This document shows positions 14,600 through 23,170 of a stretch of 55,660 nucleotides of DNA, piece by piece (within the stretch, counting starts at the first letter, position 1; each line of letters opens with the position of its first letter). Below the pieces are notes generated by a model. It did not search any database. It saw nothing but the letters and a program-made list of their open reading frames with translations, and had not been told where the DNA came from. The stretch lies in assembly GCA_964583615.1 (NCBI GenBank), contig CAZOWM010000022.1, positions 1 through 55,660 on the forward strand, given 5' to 3'. Both the position numbers and the translations under genes were made by a program. Source of the stretch: CAZOWM01 sp964583615. Its GTDB lineage: Bacteria > Spirochaetota > B62-G9 > DRHN01.

Positions 14600-14629
14600 C
14601 AATAATAGGGAATCTTTTCCCTATTATTG
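14600..14629. promoter_or_regulatory. Perfect 13-bp palindrome, candidate activator binding site
   Basis: CAATAATAGGGAA, loop TCTT, TTCCCTATTATTG. It is centred about 154 bp upstream of the predicted sigma-54 start, within the usual range for enhancer-like sites of NtrC-type activators. No T-tract follows on either strand, which speaks against a terminator. The rest of the 14450-14734 gap shows no convincing gene. Confidence 0.55.
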
Positions 14630-14734
14630 TACACCGAAAAGAGGTAAAACACACGCGGGATTCTTTCAGAAGAGGGCCTTACAAACAAAGGTGTTCTGCT
14701 TGAATGAGCACTCCTCTATGAGAGGAGGTAAACA

Positions 14735-15355
14735 TCAACTTTTTGGCGGGATGATGCGACCTTTTTCTCCTACCAGCGCAACGAACCTTTGTGCATCATC
14801 CTCCGACCCTACAATTTTCCCGTAGTGAATGGGGACCGCGACCTTTGGATGAAACATCGCTACAGCTTCCGCTGCCTGTTCATAGTTCATCGTGTAGGTT
14901 CCGCCCACGGGGAGGAATGCAATATCCGTATGCACCGAGCTCATCTCAGGTATTTTATCAGTATCTCCCGGATGATAGTATCGAACTCCATCCAGCACAA
15001 ATACATACCCGTTCCAGTTCCTGTCTCGCGGGTGAAACTCCTTGTTTATGTTATACGCCGGTATCGCATGGATATGCACACCGTTGACATTTGCATGCTG
15101 GAAAGGAGCGATCCCCACGATATGTCCAGGGAGCCGCCCAAGTGCATCAAGGCAGTTATTGCTCGAAACAATCGTCGTATCCTCCGTACATATCTTCTCG
15201 ATATCTGCAACAGAAAGATGATCGAAATGGCTGTGCGTTACGAGAACAATATCTGCCTTCTCCTGTTCATCTATCTGATAAGGGTCAACATATACAGTTT
15301 TACTTCCCCTTATTTTGATACTTGCGTGGCCGAGAAACTCAACGTTTTCCAGCAT
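14735..15355 (-). CDS. UlaG-type MBL-fold metal-dependent hydrolase
   Basis: 206 residues from the ATG at 15355 (GGGAG upstream). Metallo-beta-lactamase fold: FLGHASIKIRGSKTVYVDPY, metal ligands in VLVTHSHFDHLS (HxHxDH), then VRYYHPGDTDKIPEM with a bridging Asp and VAVPIHYGKIVGSE with a further His. This is the compact UlaG/YtkL-like group, which includes lactonases and phosphodiesterases; substrate cannot be called. It starts 22 bp after the hybrid-kinase-like gene on the same strand, so it is probably co-expressed with it. Confidence 0.85.
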   Translation of the reverse strand: MLENVEFLGHASIKIRGSKTVYVDPYQIDEQEKADIVLVTHSHFDHLSVADIEKICTEDTTIVSSNNCLDALGRLPGHIVGIAPFQHANVNGVHIHAIPAYNINKEFHPRDRNWNGYVFVLDGVRYYHPGDTDKIPEMSSVHTDIAFLPVGGTYTMNYEQAAEAVAMFHPKVAVPIHYGKIVGSEDDAQRFVALVGEKGRIIPPKS

Positions 15356-15377
15356 AGCCGACTCCCACGCGGTTGGG

Positions 15378-16910
15378 TTACTCAATGATCCCTTTTTCCA
15401 TTCCCACTTTCCTTGCGATCTCATAGAGATCGTTCATTTCAAAAGGTTTCTTGATGCAGGCGTATACACCGGACTTGTACAGCTGTTGCTCATCCAGTGT
15501 GTCTCGACCTGTAATGAATACGATTTTCACTTCCTTATTATTTTTGAGGATCTTCCTGGCTGCTTCGATACCACCCATTTTCGGCATTAAATAATCCATA
15601 AATATCAGATCAAAAGGCTTTTCCTTTGCGATATTCAGTCCGAACTCTCCATCCTCCGCCATTGTAACCCTGCACCCTTTTTTGTCAAAATAGTAATATA
15701 TGGTGTTTCTGACGTATTCCTCGTCGTCCACAATGAGAATATCCATATCGAGATTCTCGAGACTCTCGTACGCTTTTTTAGGCCGCCGGAATAATTCGAT
15801 TTCCTCCTTCAGTTCAGCAGCGGTCTCCTTTATGCCGGGGAAGCGTATGGTGTACACAAGCTTCTTCTCCCCATCTCTTTCAACAAGAATGCTCCCCTTG
15901 TGATTATGGACGATGCGGTTGCAGATAGAAAGCACGTTTCTGTTCTCGATTTTTCCCTCCTTGCTGTCGACTTTCAGCACAGGTTCATCAAAAGCGAATA
16001 TCCGCTCCAGAGATCTGAAATCACTCATATCGACACGATACTCCTCTCCGATGATCCTAATAAGAATCTGTCCGTCCGTGCTCGACACAAAAAACCCAGC
16101 AGAACCGTTTTCTTTGACGTTGTGTATCACATCATTTAAAATATTGAAAAACACCTGGACAAGCTGATCGTAATCCCCGTTCAGGAAAAACTTTTTTTTG
16201 ACGTTTTTCTGGATGTGAAGCCCTTTTGCACGTATCTGATTCTTGGCAAGGTCTACCGCCTCATTCATTGCATCGATAAGATTGACCTGATCTGTCTGCG
16301 GACTTTCGACCCGTGCGAATGCCCGAAGGTTTTTTATTTCATTTCTGACACGATAGGAGGAGTCTATGACGACCTGGAACGAATCCTGAATCAGTTTCTT
16401 GTCGTCCGGGTTCAGCTGTGCAAGCTCAGCATACCCCTGCATTCCTGTAAGTATGTTGTTGATTGCATGAGCAGAGTCACTGAGCAGTTTTTTAATGAAC
16501 TGGGGATTTGTGACGCCGGAAACACCTTTCAGTTCTTCTCTGCTCCAGAGGTATTTATATATCGAAAATAAAGTGACCTCGAAGATCGAACCCGGCAGAG
16601 ATGGAAGCAGAATTCCATCGACCCACTGGTTTGATCGTCTTTTTCCCTCAATCCCGGGGGTCAGCAGAACAACAGGGAATTGTCCTTCAATCTTGTCCTG
16701 ACCGGTGACCTTTTCCTCGAGTTCACCTGTGTAGAGCGGGTCGTCGCAGAATAATGCACCGGTATCTCCCTCATCAATATACTGAACAACCATCTCAGCG
16801 CTGTCTGCCGTCGCAACTTCATATCCGAAAGATGAAGATATTTCCCGGAATATGGAAAAGTTCTCGTGTTTTGAATTGAAGAACTCGGAATATACAATCG
16901 ACTTTTTCAA
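15378..16910 (-). CDS. Hybrid histidine-kinase-like protein with C-terminal receiver
   Basis: 510 residues, no membrane segment. The N-terminal 110 residues look like a degenerate receiver without the Asp pocket. A HisKA-like helix pair carries SDSAHAINNILTGMQGYAEL, where the His precedes AINN, as in the AHDFNN group. The ATPase region is poor: an N-box-like FFNILNDVIHNVKENGS is seen, but no clear G1/G2 glycine loops, so ATP binding is doubtful. The C-terminal receiver is complete: DILIVDDEEYVRN, phosphoacceptor FDLIFMDYLMPKMGG, ACIKKPFEMND. Start is TTG, with AAAGGAG about 10 nt upstream. It may work as a phosphotransfer or scaffold protein. Confidence 0.8.
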   Translation of the reverse strand: MKKSIVYSEFFNSKHENFSIFREISSSFGYEVATADSAEMVVQYIDEGDTGALFCDDPLYTGELEEKVTGQDKIEGQFPVVLLTPGIEGKRRSNQWVDGILLPSLPGSIFEVTLFSIYKYLWSREELKGVSGVTNPQFIKKLLSDSAHAINNILTGMQGYAELAQLNPDDKKLIQDSFQVVIDSSYRVRNEIKNLRAFARVESPQTDQVNLIDAMNEAVDLAKNQIRAKGLHIQKNVKKKFFLNGDYDQLVQVFFNILNDVIHNVKENGSAGFFVSSTDGQILIRIIGEEYRVDMSDFRSLERIFAFDEPVLKVDSKEGKIENRNVLSICNRIVHNHKGSILVERDGEKKLVYTIRFPGIKETAAELKEEIELFRRPKKAYESLENLDMDILIVDDEEYVRNTIYYYFDKKGCRVTMAEDGEFGLNIAKEKPFDLIFMDYLMPKMGGIEAARKILKNNKEVKIVFITGRDTLDEQQLYKSGVYACIKKPFEMNDLYEIARKVGMEKGIIE

Positions 16911-17006
16911 ATTCGGTACACTCCTTTATCCCTTTTCACTTCTGAATATATTGTAATCCACCGGTGACGTGAAATCAATTAAATGTAAGCGGTGCGGCTT
17001 TTGCTC

Positions 17007-17453
17007 TTATCCGTCGTCTTCGGATTCGGAATAATGGTTGTCCCCCTCAAGCTCGAACATCAACGCAAGTTCTCGATTGCATGCGTTGAAGTCCTCGAGT
17101 GTATCGCTGAGGGACTCAAGATTGAATCCTGAAAAGTAGATTTTGGCGAATACTGAAAAGTGTATTTCGTCATCCCCCTTCATGATGTTGAAATAACTTC
17201 CATACTCGTAGCAGATTTCAAGCATGGATTCAAGGTGTTCCCGTAAGAAGCTCTCCTCATCATTGTCGAAACTGTACGTATATGCGAGTTCGATAAAGTT
17301 GCTTTCATTTTCGATGAAGAAAGAACCGTCAAAATTCTTGTCCTTGCCGAATGAGGCTTGATAAATGTCCTCTGTCTGCTCCTGGTCAAACACTTCATAC
17401 CCGAGTTCGCTGAAGATGGTTTCTGCCCTCTCTATTAAGTCGTTCATGACCAT
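17007..17453 (-). CDS. Hypothetical acidic protein (YbjN-like)
   Basis: 148 residues, very acidic, without signal or membrane segment. The layout (helix, FSELGYEVFDQEQTEDIYQA strands, FIENESNFIELAYTYSF, a long helix, then NIMKGDDEIHFSVFAKIYFS and a helical C-terminus) resembles the YbjN / type III chaperone-like fold, a small alpha/beta protein-binding domain. It starts 2 bp after the preceding 91-residue gene and so is translationally linked. Function unknown; the fold guess is tentative. Confidence 0.65.
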   Translation of the reverse strand: MVMNDLIERAETIFSELGYEVFDQEQTEDIYQASFGKDKNFDGSFFIENESNFIELAYTYSFDNDEESFLREHLESMLEICYEYGSYFNIMKGDDEIHFSVFAKIYFSGFNLESLSDTLEDFNACNRELALMFELEGDNHYSESEDDG

Positions 17454-17455
17454 GA

Positions 17456-17731
17456 TTAAGTATTCTCGTCCGTAATCGATTTTAATTTTTGTATCGTGCT
17501 CTCTTCCTCAAGAGTGTGAATACCGCGGGAGCTTTCACTCCAGACGAGGATTATTCTCACTTCGTTGGAGGTCAATGAGATACGCCCTCCGTTGCTGTTC
17601 TCTATTTTCTTGAGAATGATGCTTTCCTCCGGAACCATAAAATCACCGTTGCCCCAATGACCGCCGTGTATCGTCTTGTCGGCCCAGATCTTAATCACAT
17701 TTTTTTGTGATTCCGTCAGATGAATATACAT
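17456..17731 (-). CDS. Small hypothetical protein
   Basis: 91 residues with GAGGGG 5 nt before the ATG. Strand-rich: MYIHLTESQKNVIKIWADKT, GGHWGNGDFMVPEESIILKK, GGRISLTSNEVRIILVWSES. No membrane segment or known motif. It forms a two-gene unit with the acidic protein downstream and diverges from rpmB across 125 bp. No family recognised. Confidence 0.6.
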   Translation of the reverse strand: MYIHLTESQKNVIKIWADKTIHGGHWGNGDFMVPEESIILKKIENSNGGRISLTSNEVRIILVWSESSRGIHTLEEESTIQKLKSITDENT

Positions 17732-17791
17732 GTAAGCCCCTCAACGTTAAAGACAAGCTAATTTAATTGATATTTAACGTCAAGAATTTAC

Positions 17792-17821
17792 TTGACCAAT
17801 CGCCCCATCTATTTTTATATT
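17792..17821 (+). promoter_or_regulatory. Promoter of rpmB
   Basis: TTGACC (17792-17797), an 18-nt spacer and TATATT (17816-17821), 35 bp before the rpmB start. Good sigma-70 type match. Confidence 0.6.
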
Positions 17822-17856
17822 CCAATGCATAGCAAAACTTTATGGAGTTCTGTCGT

Positions 17857-18108
17857 ATGGCACGGGTTTGTGAGATATGCGGCAAGGGAACGACTGCGGG
17901 TCGTACGTACGCAAAACGTGGTCTTGCGAGAAGGAAAAAAGGTGCAGGGGTCAAAATAACGGGAATCGCAAAAAGATCTTTTGCGCCGAATCTGAAAAAA
18001 AAACGCGTAATAATTGACGGAAAGGTCAGGACCGTGAAAATTTGTACTTCATGTCTTAAAAGCGGTTCTGTTGTTTTGTTAAAGTCTGTAGTAAAAAATC
18101 CGGCTTAA
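17857..18108 (+). CDS. rpmB: 50S ribosomal protein L28
   Basis: 83 residues from the ATG at 17857 (GGAG 9 nt upstream; the frame extends five codons further without a site). Typical L28: MARVCEICGKGTTAGRTYAK, RSFAPNLKKKRVIIDGKVRT, VKICTSCLKSGSVV. The two CxxC pairs (CEIC and CTSC) make it the zinc-binding form. Single gene with its own promoter. Confidence 0.97.
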   Translation: MARVCEICGKGTTAGRTYAKRGLARRKKGAGVKITGIAKRSFAPNLKKKRVIIDGKVRTVKICTSCLKSGSVVLLKSVVKNPA

Positions 18109-18117
18109 GATCAGAAG

Positions 18118-18957
18118 CTAGAAAATAACTTCAGACAATCCATCGATAACGATGAGTACTTTTGCTTCCATCAGATTTTTTCTCGTGACTTCGCTCTGAA
18201 GAAGAACTTTCGCATCCTGATTTGAGATTGTGATATCTGTTTCGATGAGCTTTGTATTCTTCAGTGCGACGACCCTGTATGGATTTTCACCCACTCTTTC
18301 CTCGAACATGCTGTAGTCCGGGTTGTCAGTGAACTGAACCGCACCCCATCTCTGAAACGCTTTTTTTTCTATCAGATCGATAGAGTACACGGTTTGATGC
18401 AATTCGTCAAATACCCTCGGACAGAGCGAAGGCAGCCGACCGATTCCGCGGGCGTCTATGACGAGACCGGTGAAAGGTGCACTGAAGACATATTCCTCAT
18501 AATCTGGAAAGTGTCCCGTATCCGCACCAGTGTTGATCAAGCGCCATGCGAACCCTTTTTCCCCGAAAAGAGGAAACGCCTGTGTAATATGTACGGTGTT
18601 ATCAGAGTAGCGGATATCACTTTTTTTGTAACTTTCCGCATATTCAAACAATACTTCATTTTTTTCTACTTCTCTCATCAGGAGGTCACGGAAAAAGTCA
18701 TACGCATCAATACGTAAATAGCTCATTGCCTGCACGAAATTCCGCATCAGTTTAGACTGCGCCCGCATTGCGGCTTCGCGCTGCCATTCTATGTAATTTC
18801 CTCTGTCAGTTGGAACAACATCCGCATTACCCGTAACTTCGAGCTCCAAATCGATCCAGTGTATTGAATAGGGAAGAACTATCTCAGCGTACACTCCACC
18901 CGTAGAAAAAGAAAGGAAAACAATAAGAAAAATAAGAATTTTTACTCTTCTAACCAT
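18118..18957 (-). CDS. Secreted hypothetical protein with signal peptide
   Basis: 279 residues. N-terminal signal peptide (KILIFLIVFLSFSTGGVYA) with cleavage likely after VYA. The mature part has a long helix with REAAMRAQSKLMRNFVQAMS, then strand-rich segments including APFTGLVIDARGIGRLPSLC and PYRVVALKNTKLIETDITIS. The REAAMRAQSKLM region and the VIDARG segment recall LPP20/FlgP-like envelope proteins of spirochaetes and proteobacteria, but I cannot assign the family firmly. Its ATG lies 16 bp inside the end of the Nudix gene. Confidence 0.65.
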   Translation of the reverse strand: MVRRVKILIFLIVFLSFSTGGVYAEIVLPYSIHWIDLELEVTGNADVVPTDRGNYIEWQREAAMRAQSKLMRNFVQAMSYLRIDAYDFFRDLLMREVEKNEVLFEYAESYKKSDIRYSDNTVHITQAFPLFGEKGFAWRLINTGADTGHFPDYEEYVFSAPFTGLVIDARGIGRLPSLCPRVFDELHQTVYSIDLIEKKAFQRWGAVQFTDNPDYSMFEERVGENPYRVVALKNTKLIETDITISNQDAKVLLQSEVTRKNLMEAKVLIVIDGLSEVIF

Positions 18958-19388
18958 TTTTTCACATAATATTTCTTTTTACAGCTGTTCGTCCTCAAAA
19001 ATTCTGTGCACACATCCTTAATATCGGGATAGAGCGTGATGTGGTCAAGATCTCGAATCCGAAAAAACGAAAAATCCCTGACCCTCAGATCCTTTCCGAG
19101 CCGGAGATCATCCATCTCATCCGTTTCAACTCTGAAAGTAGGCTGGATGATATGCTGTTCAGGAGAAAACATCGATTCCACAACAAACAACATTTCTTTC
19201 ACCGTAGAGTCGAGGTTTATCTCTTCCTTTAACTCTCTTCGAAGCGCCTCTTTTATTCTCTCTCCGACCCTGATTCCTCCCCCGGGGAGCATCCAGTAGG
19301 ATTTTCCGTTCTTTACATGCTTCACCATGAGAAGGGTGTTTTTATGCGCAATGATTCCCGCAGCCCTGATTTTCATTTCCTTTTTCAT
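18942..19388 (-). CDS. Nudix hydrolase
   Basis: 148 residues. The Nudix box reads GGIRVGERIKEALRRELKEE followed by INL, matching Gx5Ex7REUxEExGU except Asn for the last Gly. Before it comes SYWMLPGGG, the usual strand leading into the box. Such enzymes cleave nucleoside diphosphates linked to another group with Mg; the substrate is not evident. Start MKKEMKIRAAG. The gene overlaps the secreted-protein gene downstream. Confidence 0.88.
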   Translation of the reverse strand: MKKEMKIRAAGIIAHKNTLLMVKHVKNGKSYWMLPGGGIRVGERIKEALRRELKEEINLDSTVKEMLFVVESMFSPEQHIIQPTFRVETDEMDDLRLGKDLRVRDFSFFRIRDLDHITLYPDIKDVCTEFLRTNSCKKKYYVKKWLEE

Positions 19389-19406
19389 TTTCGACTATAA
19401 TTATTG

Positions 19407-19463
19407 TTTCACTGATTTTTTTTTCGTATATTTTGCATGCTATTGAAGTTTTTTCACTGATTT
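19407..19463. repeat. Direct repeat TTTCACTGATTT, two copies
   Basis: Identical 12-mers at 19407-19418 and 19452-19463 (45 bp apart) in the 87-bp divergent gap between the Nudix gene and the VOC gene. They could be a regulator's paired half-sites. Confidence 0.4.
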
Positions 19464-19475
19464 CCTGAGGCACAC

Positions 19476-20510
19476 ATGATCAACGGAATACAGCATATCG
19501 GGATTGGTGTAAACGACCGCGACAGTTCATACGACTTTTACCGGAACGCACTCAATTTTACTGTACCCATCAGTAAAGACACAGGCAACTGCGCCGGTGT
19601 TATCCCATTTATCGATGAAGATGAAATACGAAATGTCGTAATTCCCCTGAATCCCTTCGGAGGCGCGCTTATTGAGATATTTCAGTACACCTCTCGAAAA
19701 CCTGTTCCTATTCCCAAAGAAGTCGACTTTTCCTACAATGGATTTCTCTTTTACAGTCTGAAGGCGAAAAATATCGAAAAATCTCTTGAAAAAATTGAGC
19801 AGCACGGCGGGAGAATAGTGTCACGAAAAAGCACATTTTCCCCGATGAAAGAACACGGCTGGAATACCGCCGTTTTCCAGGATATTGACGGTATTTATGG
19901 AACACTTCTCGAATACCCGGAAAGCAACGTGGGGTATGGAAACGGACATCCAAGGATTGGAGGAGTAGAGTATGTTGCGATTGGTGTCTCGAATATTAAG
20001 GAATCCACTGATTTCTACAGGAATGTTCTCGGCTATGATGTAATGCTGTACTCCATCGGGGGGAGTTTTCCGGAGTGGGACAAGATGTTTGGAAAGGGGA
20101 AAAAGCTAAAGAGAGTGCTCCTCCGAAGAAGTGCGAAACCAAATGGACTTTTCAGACACTTCCTGAGGGGAGGAATGATCGAACTCATAGAAGCAGAGGA
20201 CAACACCGGTAAACACAACTTCGAAGGGAGAAAGTGGGGAGACATCGGATTCATGGAGCTCTGTTTCGACGTGACGAATATCGACGAAACACTTGAGATT
20301 GTGACAAAAAAAGGGGCTGAAATCATTGCCCCGCCCCACAGACAACACATGGGCATGAATACCTTTGCGACATTCGCATACATCAGGGATCCGGATGGTT
20401 CGAAGCTCGAGTTCGCAGATATCTCAAGTCTTCCGGTACCTTATTTTGTTATACGATTGTTCGTTAATCCCTTTGTAGTGGGCATTGCAAAACGATTGAA
20501 AATCATCTAA
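19476..20510 (+). CDS. Two-domain VOC (glyoxalase/dioxygenase superfamily) protein
   Basis: 344 residues with two VOC modules. The first starts GIQHIGIGVNDRDSSYDFYR (about 3-150); the second starts GVEYVAIGVSNIKESTDFYR (about 163-320) and ends in IRDPDGSKLEFAD. Metal-ligand positions are partly kept (QHIG in module 1, Glu in LEFAD in module 2), but the His of module 2 is Tyr, so at most one site would bind metal normally. This fold includes glyoxalases, epimerases and ring-cleaving dioxygenases. Single gene, convergent with aspartate aminotransferase (stops abut). Confidence 0.8.
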   Translation: MINGIQHIGIGVNDRDSSYDFYRNALNFTVPISKDTGNCAGVIPFIDEDEIRNVVIPLNPFGGALIEIFQYTSRKPVPIPKEVDFSYNGFLFYSLKAKNIEKSLEKIEQHGGRIVSRKSTFSPMKEHGWNTAVFQDIDGIYGTLLEYPESNVGYGNGHPRIGGVEYVAIGVSNIKESTDFYRNVLGYDVMLYSIGGSFPEWDKMFGKGKKLKRVLLRRSAKPNGLFRHFLRGGMIELIEAEDNTGKHNFEGRKWGDIGFMELCFDVTNIDETLEIVTKKGAEIIAPPHRQHMGMNTFATFAYIRDPDGSKLEFADISSLPVPYFVIRLFVNPFVVGIAKRLKII

Positions 20511-21695
20511 TTACACCAGAACGCTGTTCTTCAGCCTCTTTATTCCCTCAACGATATTTTCCATGGACGTTGCAAATGAAATCCTTATGTAATTGTCCGC
20601 GCCAAATGCTTTTCCCGGCACTACCGCAATCTTCCCGTGTTCGAGCAGATAATCCGCGATTCCGATAGAATCGTTTATTTCCTTACCCTGAAATATCTTT
20701 CCATACAGTCCGCTCACATTGGGGAACACGTAAAACGCCCCTTCCGGTTTACCGCAGGAGATTCCGTGAATGCTATTCAATTCACCCACTATATAATCTC
20801 TTCTTCTTTTAAACTCCTTGATCCAGGAGTCGAAGAAACCGAAATCACCTCTCAACGCCTCAAGAACAGCCCATTGCGAAATTGATGTCGGATTCCCTGA
20901 AGTGTGGCCCTGGAGTTTGTTCACTGCACCGATAATGTCCAAAGGTCCGGCAGCATACCCGATTCTCCACCCCGTCATTGAGAATGCCTTGGAAACGCCG
21001 TTTATCACGACAGTTTTGCTTTTCACATTTTCAGAAAAACGCGCAATGCTCTCATGGGTTTTCCCGTCATAGAGAATTTTCTCATAGATTTCATCTGAAA
21101 TTATCACAACATCTTTCTGTTCGAGGTATTCGGCAAGAGAAAAAAGCTCTTCCCTCGAATAGACGCTCCCGGTTGGATTGCACGGAGAATTGAGAAGGAA
21201 TACCTTTGTTCTCGGCCCCATAACTCTGTCGAGATCATTCGGGGTGATCTTGAAACCGGAATCCTCCGTTGTCGGGATAATGGTGTTTTTCCCTCCGAGA
21301 ATTCGCACCATCTCCGAATAACTCACCCAGTACGGAGCGGGAATGATCACTTCGTCACCCTCTTCGATGAGAACTGCGAGTACATTGAAAACCGAGTGTT
21401 TGGCGCCTGAATTTATGGTTATCTGCTCAGTTGTATAGTCGAGACCGTTGTCTGCTTTCAGCTTCCGAACGACTTCTCTTTTAAGCTCAATAATGCCGCT
21501 TGCAGGAGTGTAATATGTCTTGTTCTCTTCAATAGCCCGGATTCCTGCATCCTTTACACGCCGGGGAGTGGGGAAATCCGGTTCTCCTGCCGCAAAGCTG
21601 ATAACATTGACCCCTTTTGCCTTCATCTGTTTTGCTTTCGTATCCATTGCGAGAGTCAGTGATGGAGAAATGTCACTCCGCCTGGCAAGTTCCAT
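20511..21695 (-). CDS. aspC: Aspartate aminotransferase (class I, subgroup Ib)
   Basis: 394 residues from the ATG at 21695, preceded by AGGGG; this gives the family length, and the frame extends far upstream without coding character. Signatures: VISFAAGEPDFPTP, NSGAKHSVFNVLAVLIEEGD, LLNSPCNPTGSVYSREEL, ISDEIYEKILYDG and VVINGVSKAFSMTGWRIGYA with the PLP Lys, and DNYIRISFATS with the substrate-binding Arg. It transfers amino groups between aspartate, 2-oxoglutarate and related acids. Single gene. Confidence 0.93.
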   Translation of the reverse strand: MELARRSDISPSLTLAMDTKAKQMKAKGVNVISFAAGEPDFPTPRRVKDAGIRAIEENKTYYTPASGIIELKREVVRKLKADNGLDYTTEQITINSGAKHSVFNVLAVLIEEGDEVIIPAPYWVSYSEMVRILGGKNTIIPTTEDSGFKITPNDLDRVMGPRTKVFLLNSPCNPTGSVYSREELFSLAEYLEQKDVVIISDEIYEKILYDGKTHESIARFSENVKSKTVVINGVSKAFSMTGWRIGYAAGPLDIIGAVNKLQGHTSGNPTSISQWAVLEALRGDFGFFDSWIKEFKRRRDYIVGELNSIHGISCGKPEGAFYVFPNVSGLYGKIFQGKEINDSIGIADYLLEHGKIAVVPGKAFGADNYIRISFATSMENIVEGIKRLKNSVLV

Positions 21696-22127
21696 TTTTA
21701 CACCCCTTTTCCGTGAATATGCTGTTTTAATAACTATTTGCGGGGAAAAAGGCAATAAAAACCGTGTGATCACTTGATCATCGAGATCAGAATAGAAAGT
21801 ATCGTCAAATCCGTTAATATGTACCCAACAATGGGTGCGAGCATTCCCCCTGTTCCGCGACGAATCAACCCGAGAACATCGCAGCAGTAAAGAGAGAAAC
21901 AGACGCTCTGTAGTGAGCGAATGAGACAGCGACGAGACAGAGAGCTGAAAAAATCGTAATGGCTGTTTGCCACGGTTTCCCGATGAGCTGTAAGAAAAAT
22001 GGTCAGAAAAGGGGCGGGACAACCGAAAAAAGAAAGAGGGAAAACAGTACTTTCTTGCTTTTCTTTCTTTTCATGATGGGGTACAATATGTGAAGCTTCA
22101 TCCGTTTTTGACTCCCAGAGAGTATCC
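21696..22127. other. 432-bp intergenic stretch without a convincing gene
   Basis: Long for this tightly packed region. The minus strand carries a short hydrophobic coding-like piece (GTGGMLAPIVGYILTDLTIL, ending near 21770) without a good start, perhaps a remnant of a small membrane protein. A hairpin-rich, purine-biased segment lies around 21890-21960. No terminator or promoter stands out. Confidence 0.4.
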
Positions 22128-22325
22128 ATGAAATCAAAAACTATCAAGAGACACATTATCGTCCTCGAGGACGCGGAAGTAAAGATAATTTACAGGGCGC
22201 TCCAGCGTCTCGAAAATCAGAACTCGCTGCCGGCAAACGGAAAAAAACTTGAGGAACTGAGAGAGGAGTTTTATAAACTCATCAAACCTGAATCGGCGTA
22301 TGTCAGAACCTCGAGAGGCACCTGA
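22128..22325 (+). CDS. Small hypothetical protein
   Basis: 65 residues, highly charged and helical: KRHIIVLEDAEVKIIYRALQ, then KLEELREEFYKLIKPESAY. AGAGAG lies about 7 nt before the ATG. No membrane segment or known motif. It stands alone between aspC and the DUF72 gene, convergent with the latter. Confidence 0.55.
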   Translation: MKSKTIKRHIIVLEDAEVKIIYRALQRLENQNSLPANGKKLEELREEFYKLIKPESAYVRTSRGT

Positions 22326-22394
22326 AAAAGGCGCAATACGGCAACTCTTCTTGTTGTAAAGTGGGATTTTCGGGATAACCGCCAGCGAGCGGCT

Positions 22395-23147
22395 TCAGTT
22401 TTGCAGAAGCTTCATCAGCTGTATTGCATTCTGAGGTGCAAAAGCTTCGTAATCATTATTGAAGTACACATACACCTCCGCACACCCCTGCTGAAGAACA
22501 CTTTTTATCTGAGAGACAACGCTCTTTAACTCATCTTCAGTGTAGTTCGATGCGTATCGTGGCCCGCTTCCATGTAATCGAAAATACTTGAAAGGCGCGA
22601 AAACGCTCTCAAAATGGAAGCCTTTTTCATCGGAAACAGAAACAAAATCCGCTCCGAATCTCCTGAGCAAATCAAACGTCTCCTGATTGTGAAATGTTTC
22701 GTTTCTGAACTCGAACGCATATGAATACCCCTGCGGAAGGGTTTGGAGAAACCGGTCGAGTACCCTGAGATCACATCGAAGGGAAGGTGGCGTCTGAAAG
22801 AGCACCGCACCGAGTTTCCCGTGCTGCTTCACCGGCTCGATAAGGTGAAAAAAGAGAAGAATCTCATCGAGACATTCAGCCAGACGTTTCCTGTGGGTCA
22901 CTGCTCTGGGTGCCTTGAGAGTGAATATGAACCCCTCCCTGCTTCTGTTCACCCAAGAAGAAATTTGCTTTTCTGTCGGAAAGTGGTAAAATGTCACATT
23001 GAGCTCAACAGTGCTGAAAAACTCCTGATAATGTTCAAAGAAATGTGAAATTTTGCAGTCAGGAGGGTAAAAACGCCCGATCCAGTGCTTATAGTAATAT
23101 CCCGAACAACCTATATGTACGCTTTTAAGGATATCTGACACCGTCAT
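22395..23147 (-). CDS. DUF72 (YecE-like) protein
   Basis: 250 residues, TIM-barrel-like DUF72. Diagnostic parts: VHIGCSGYYYKHWIGRFYP, VELNVTFYHFPTEKQISSWV, FIFTLKAPRAVTHRKRL, GAVLFQTPPSL, YAFEFRNETF, KYFRLHGSGPRYASNYTEDE and EVYVYFNNDYEAFAPQNA. The family is widespread and of uncertain biochemical role. It starts 23 bp after recJ on the same strand, so it is likely in the recJ operon. Confidence 0.9.
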   Translation of the reverse strand: MTVSDILKSVHIGCSGYYYKHWIGRFYPPDCKISHFFEHYQEFFSTVELNVTFYHFPTEKQISSWVNRSREGFIFTLKAPRAVTHRKRLAECLDEILLFFHLIEPVKQHGKLGAVLFQTPPSLRCDLRVLDRFLQTLPQGYSYAFEFRNETFHNQETFDLLRRFGADFVSVSDEKGFHFESVFAPFKYFRLHGSGPRYASNYTEDELKSVVSQIKSVLQQGCAEVYVYFNNDYEAFAPQNAIQLMKLLQN

Positions 23148-23170
23148 TTCCCTCTATAGCCATGGATGTG

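Noticed and set aside
21770..22156. Minus-strand open frame of 128 codons upstream of aspC
   Set aside because: Low-complexity, Ser/Phe/Cys-rich translation with no ribosome site; only its last 25 residues look protein-like.
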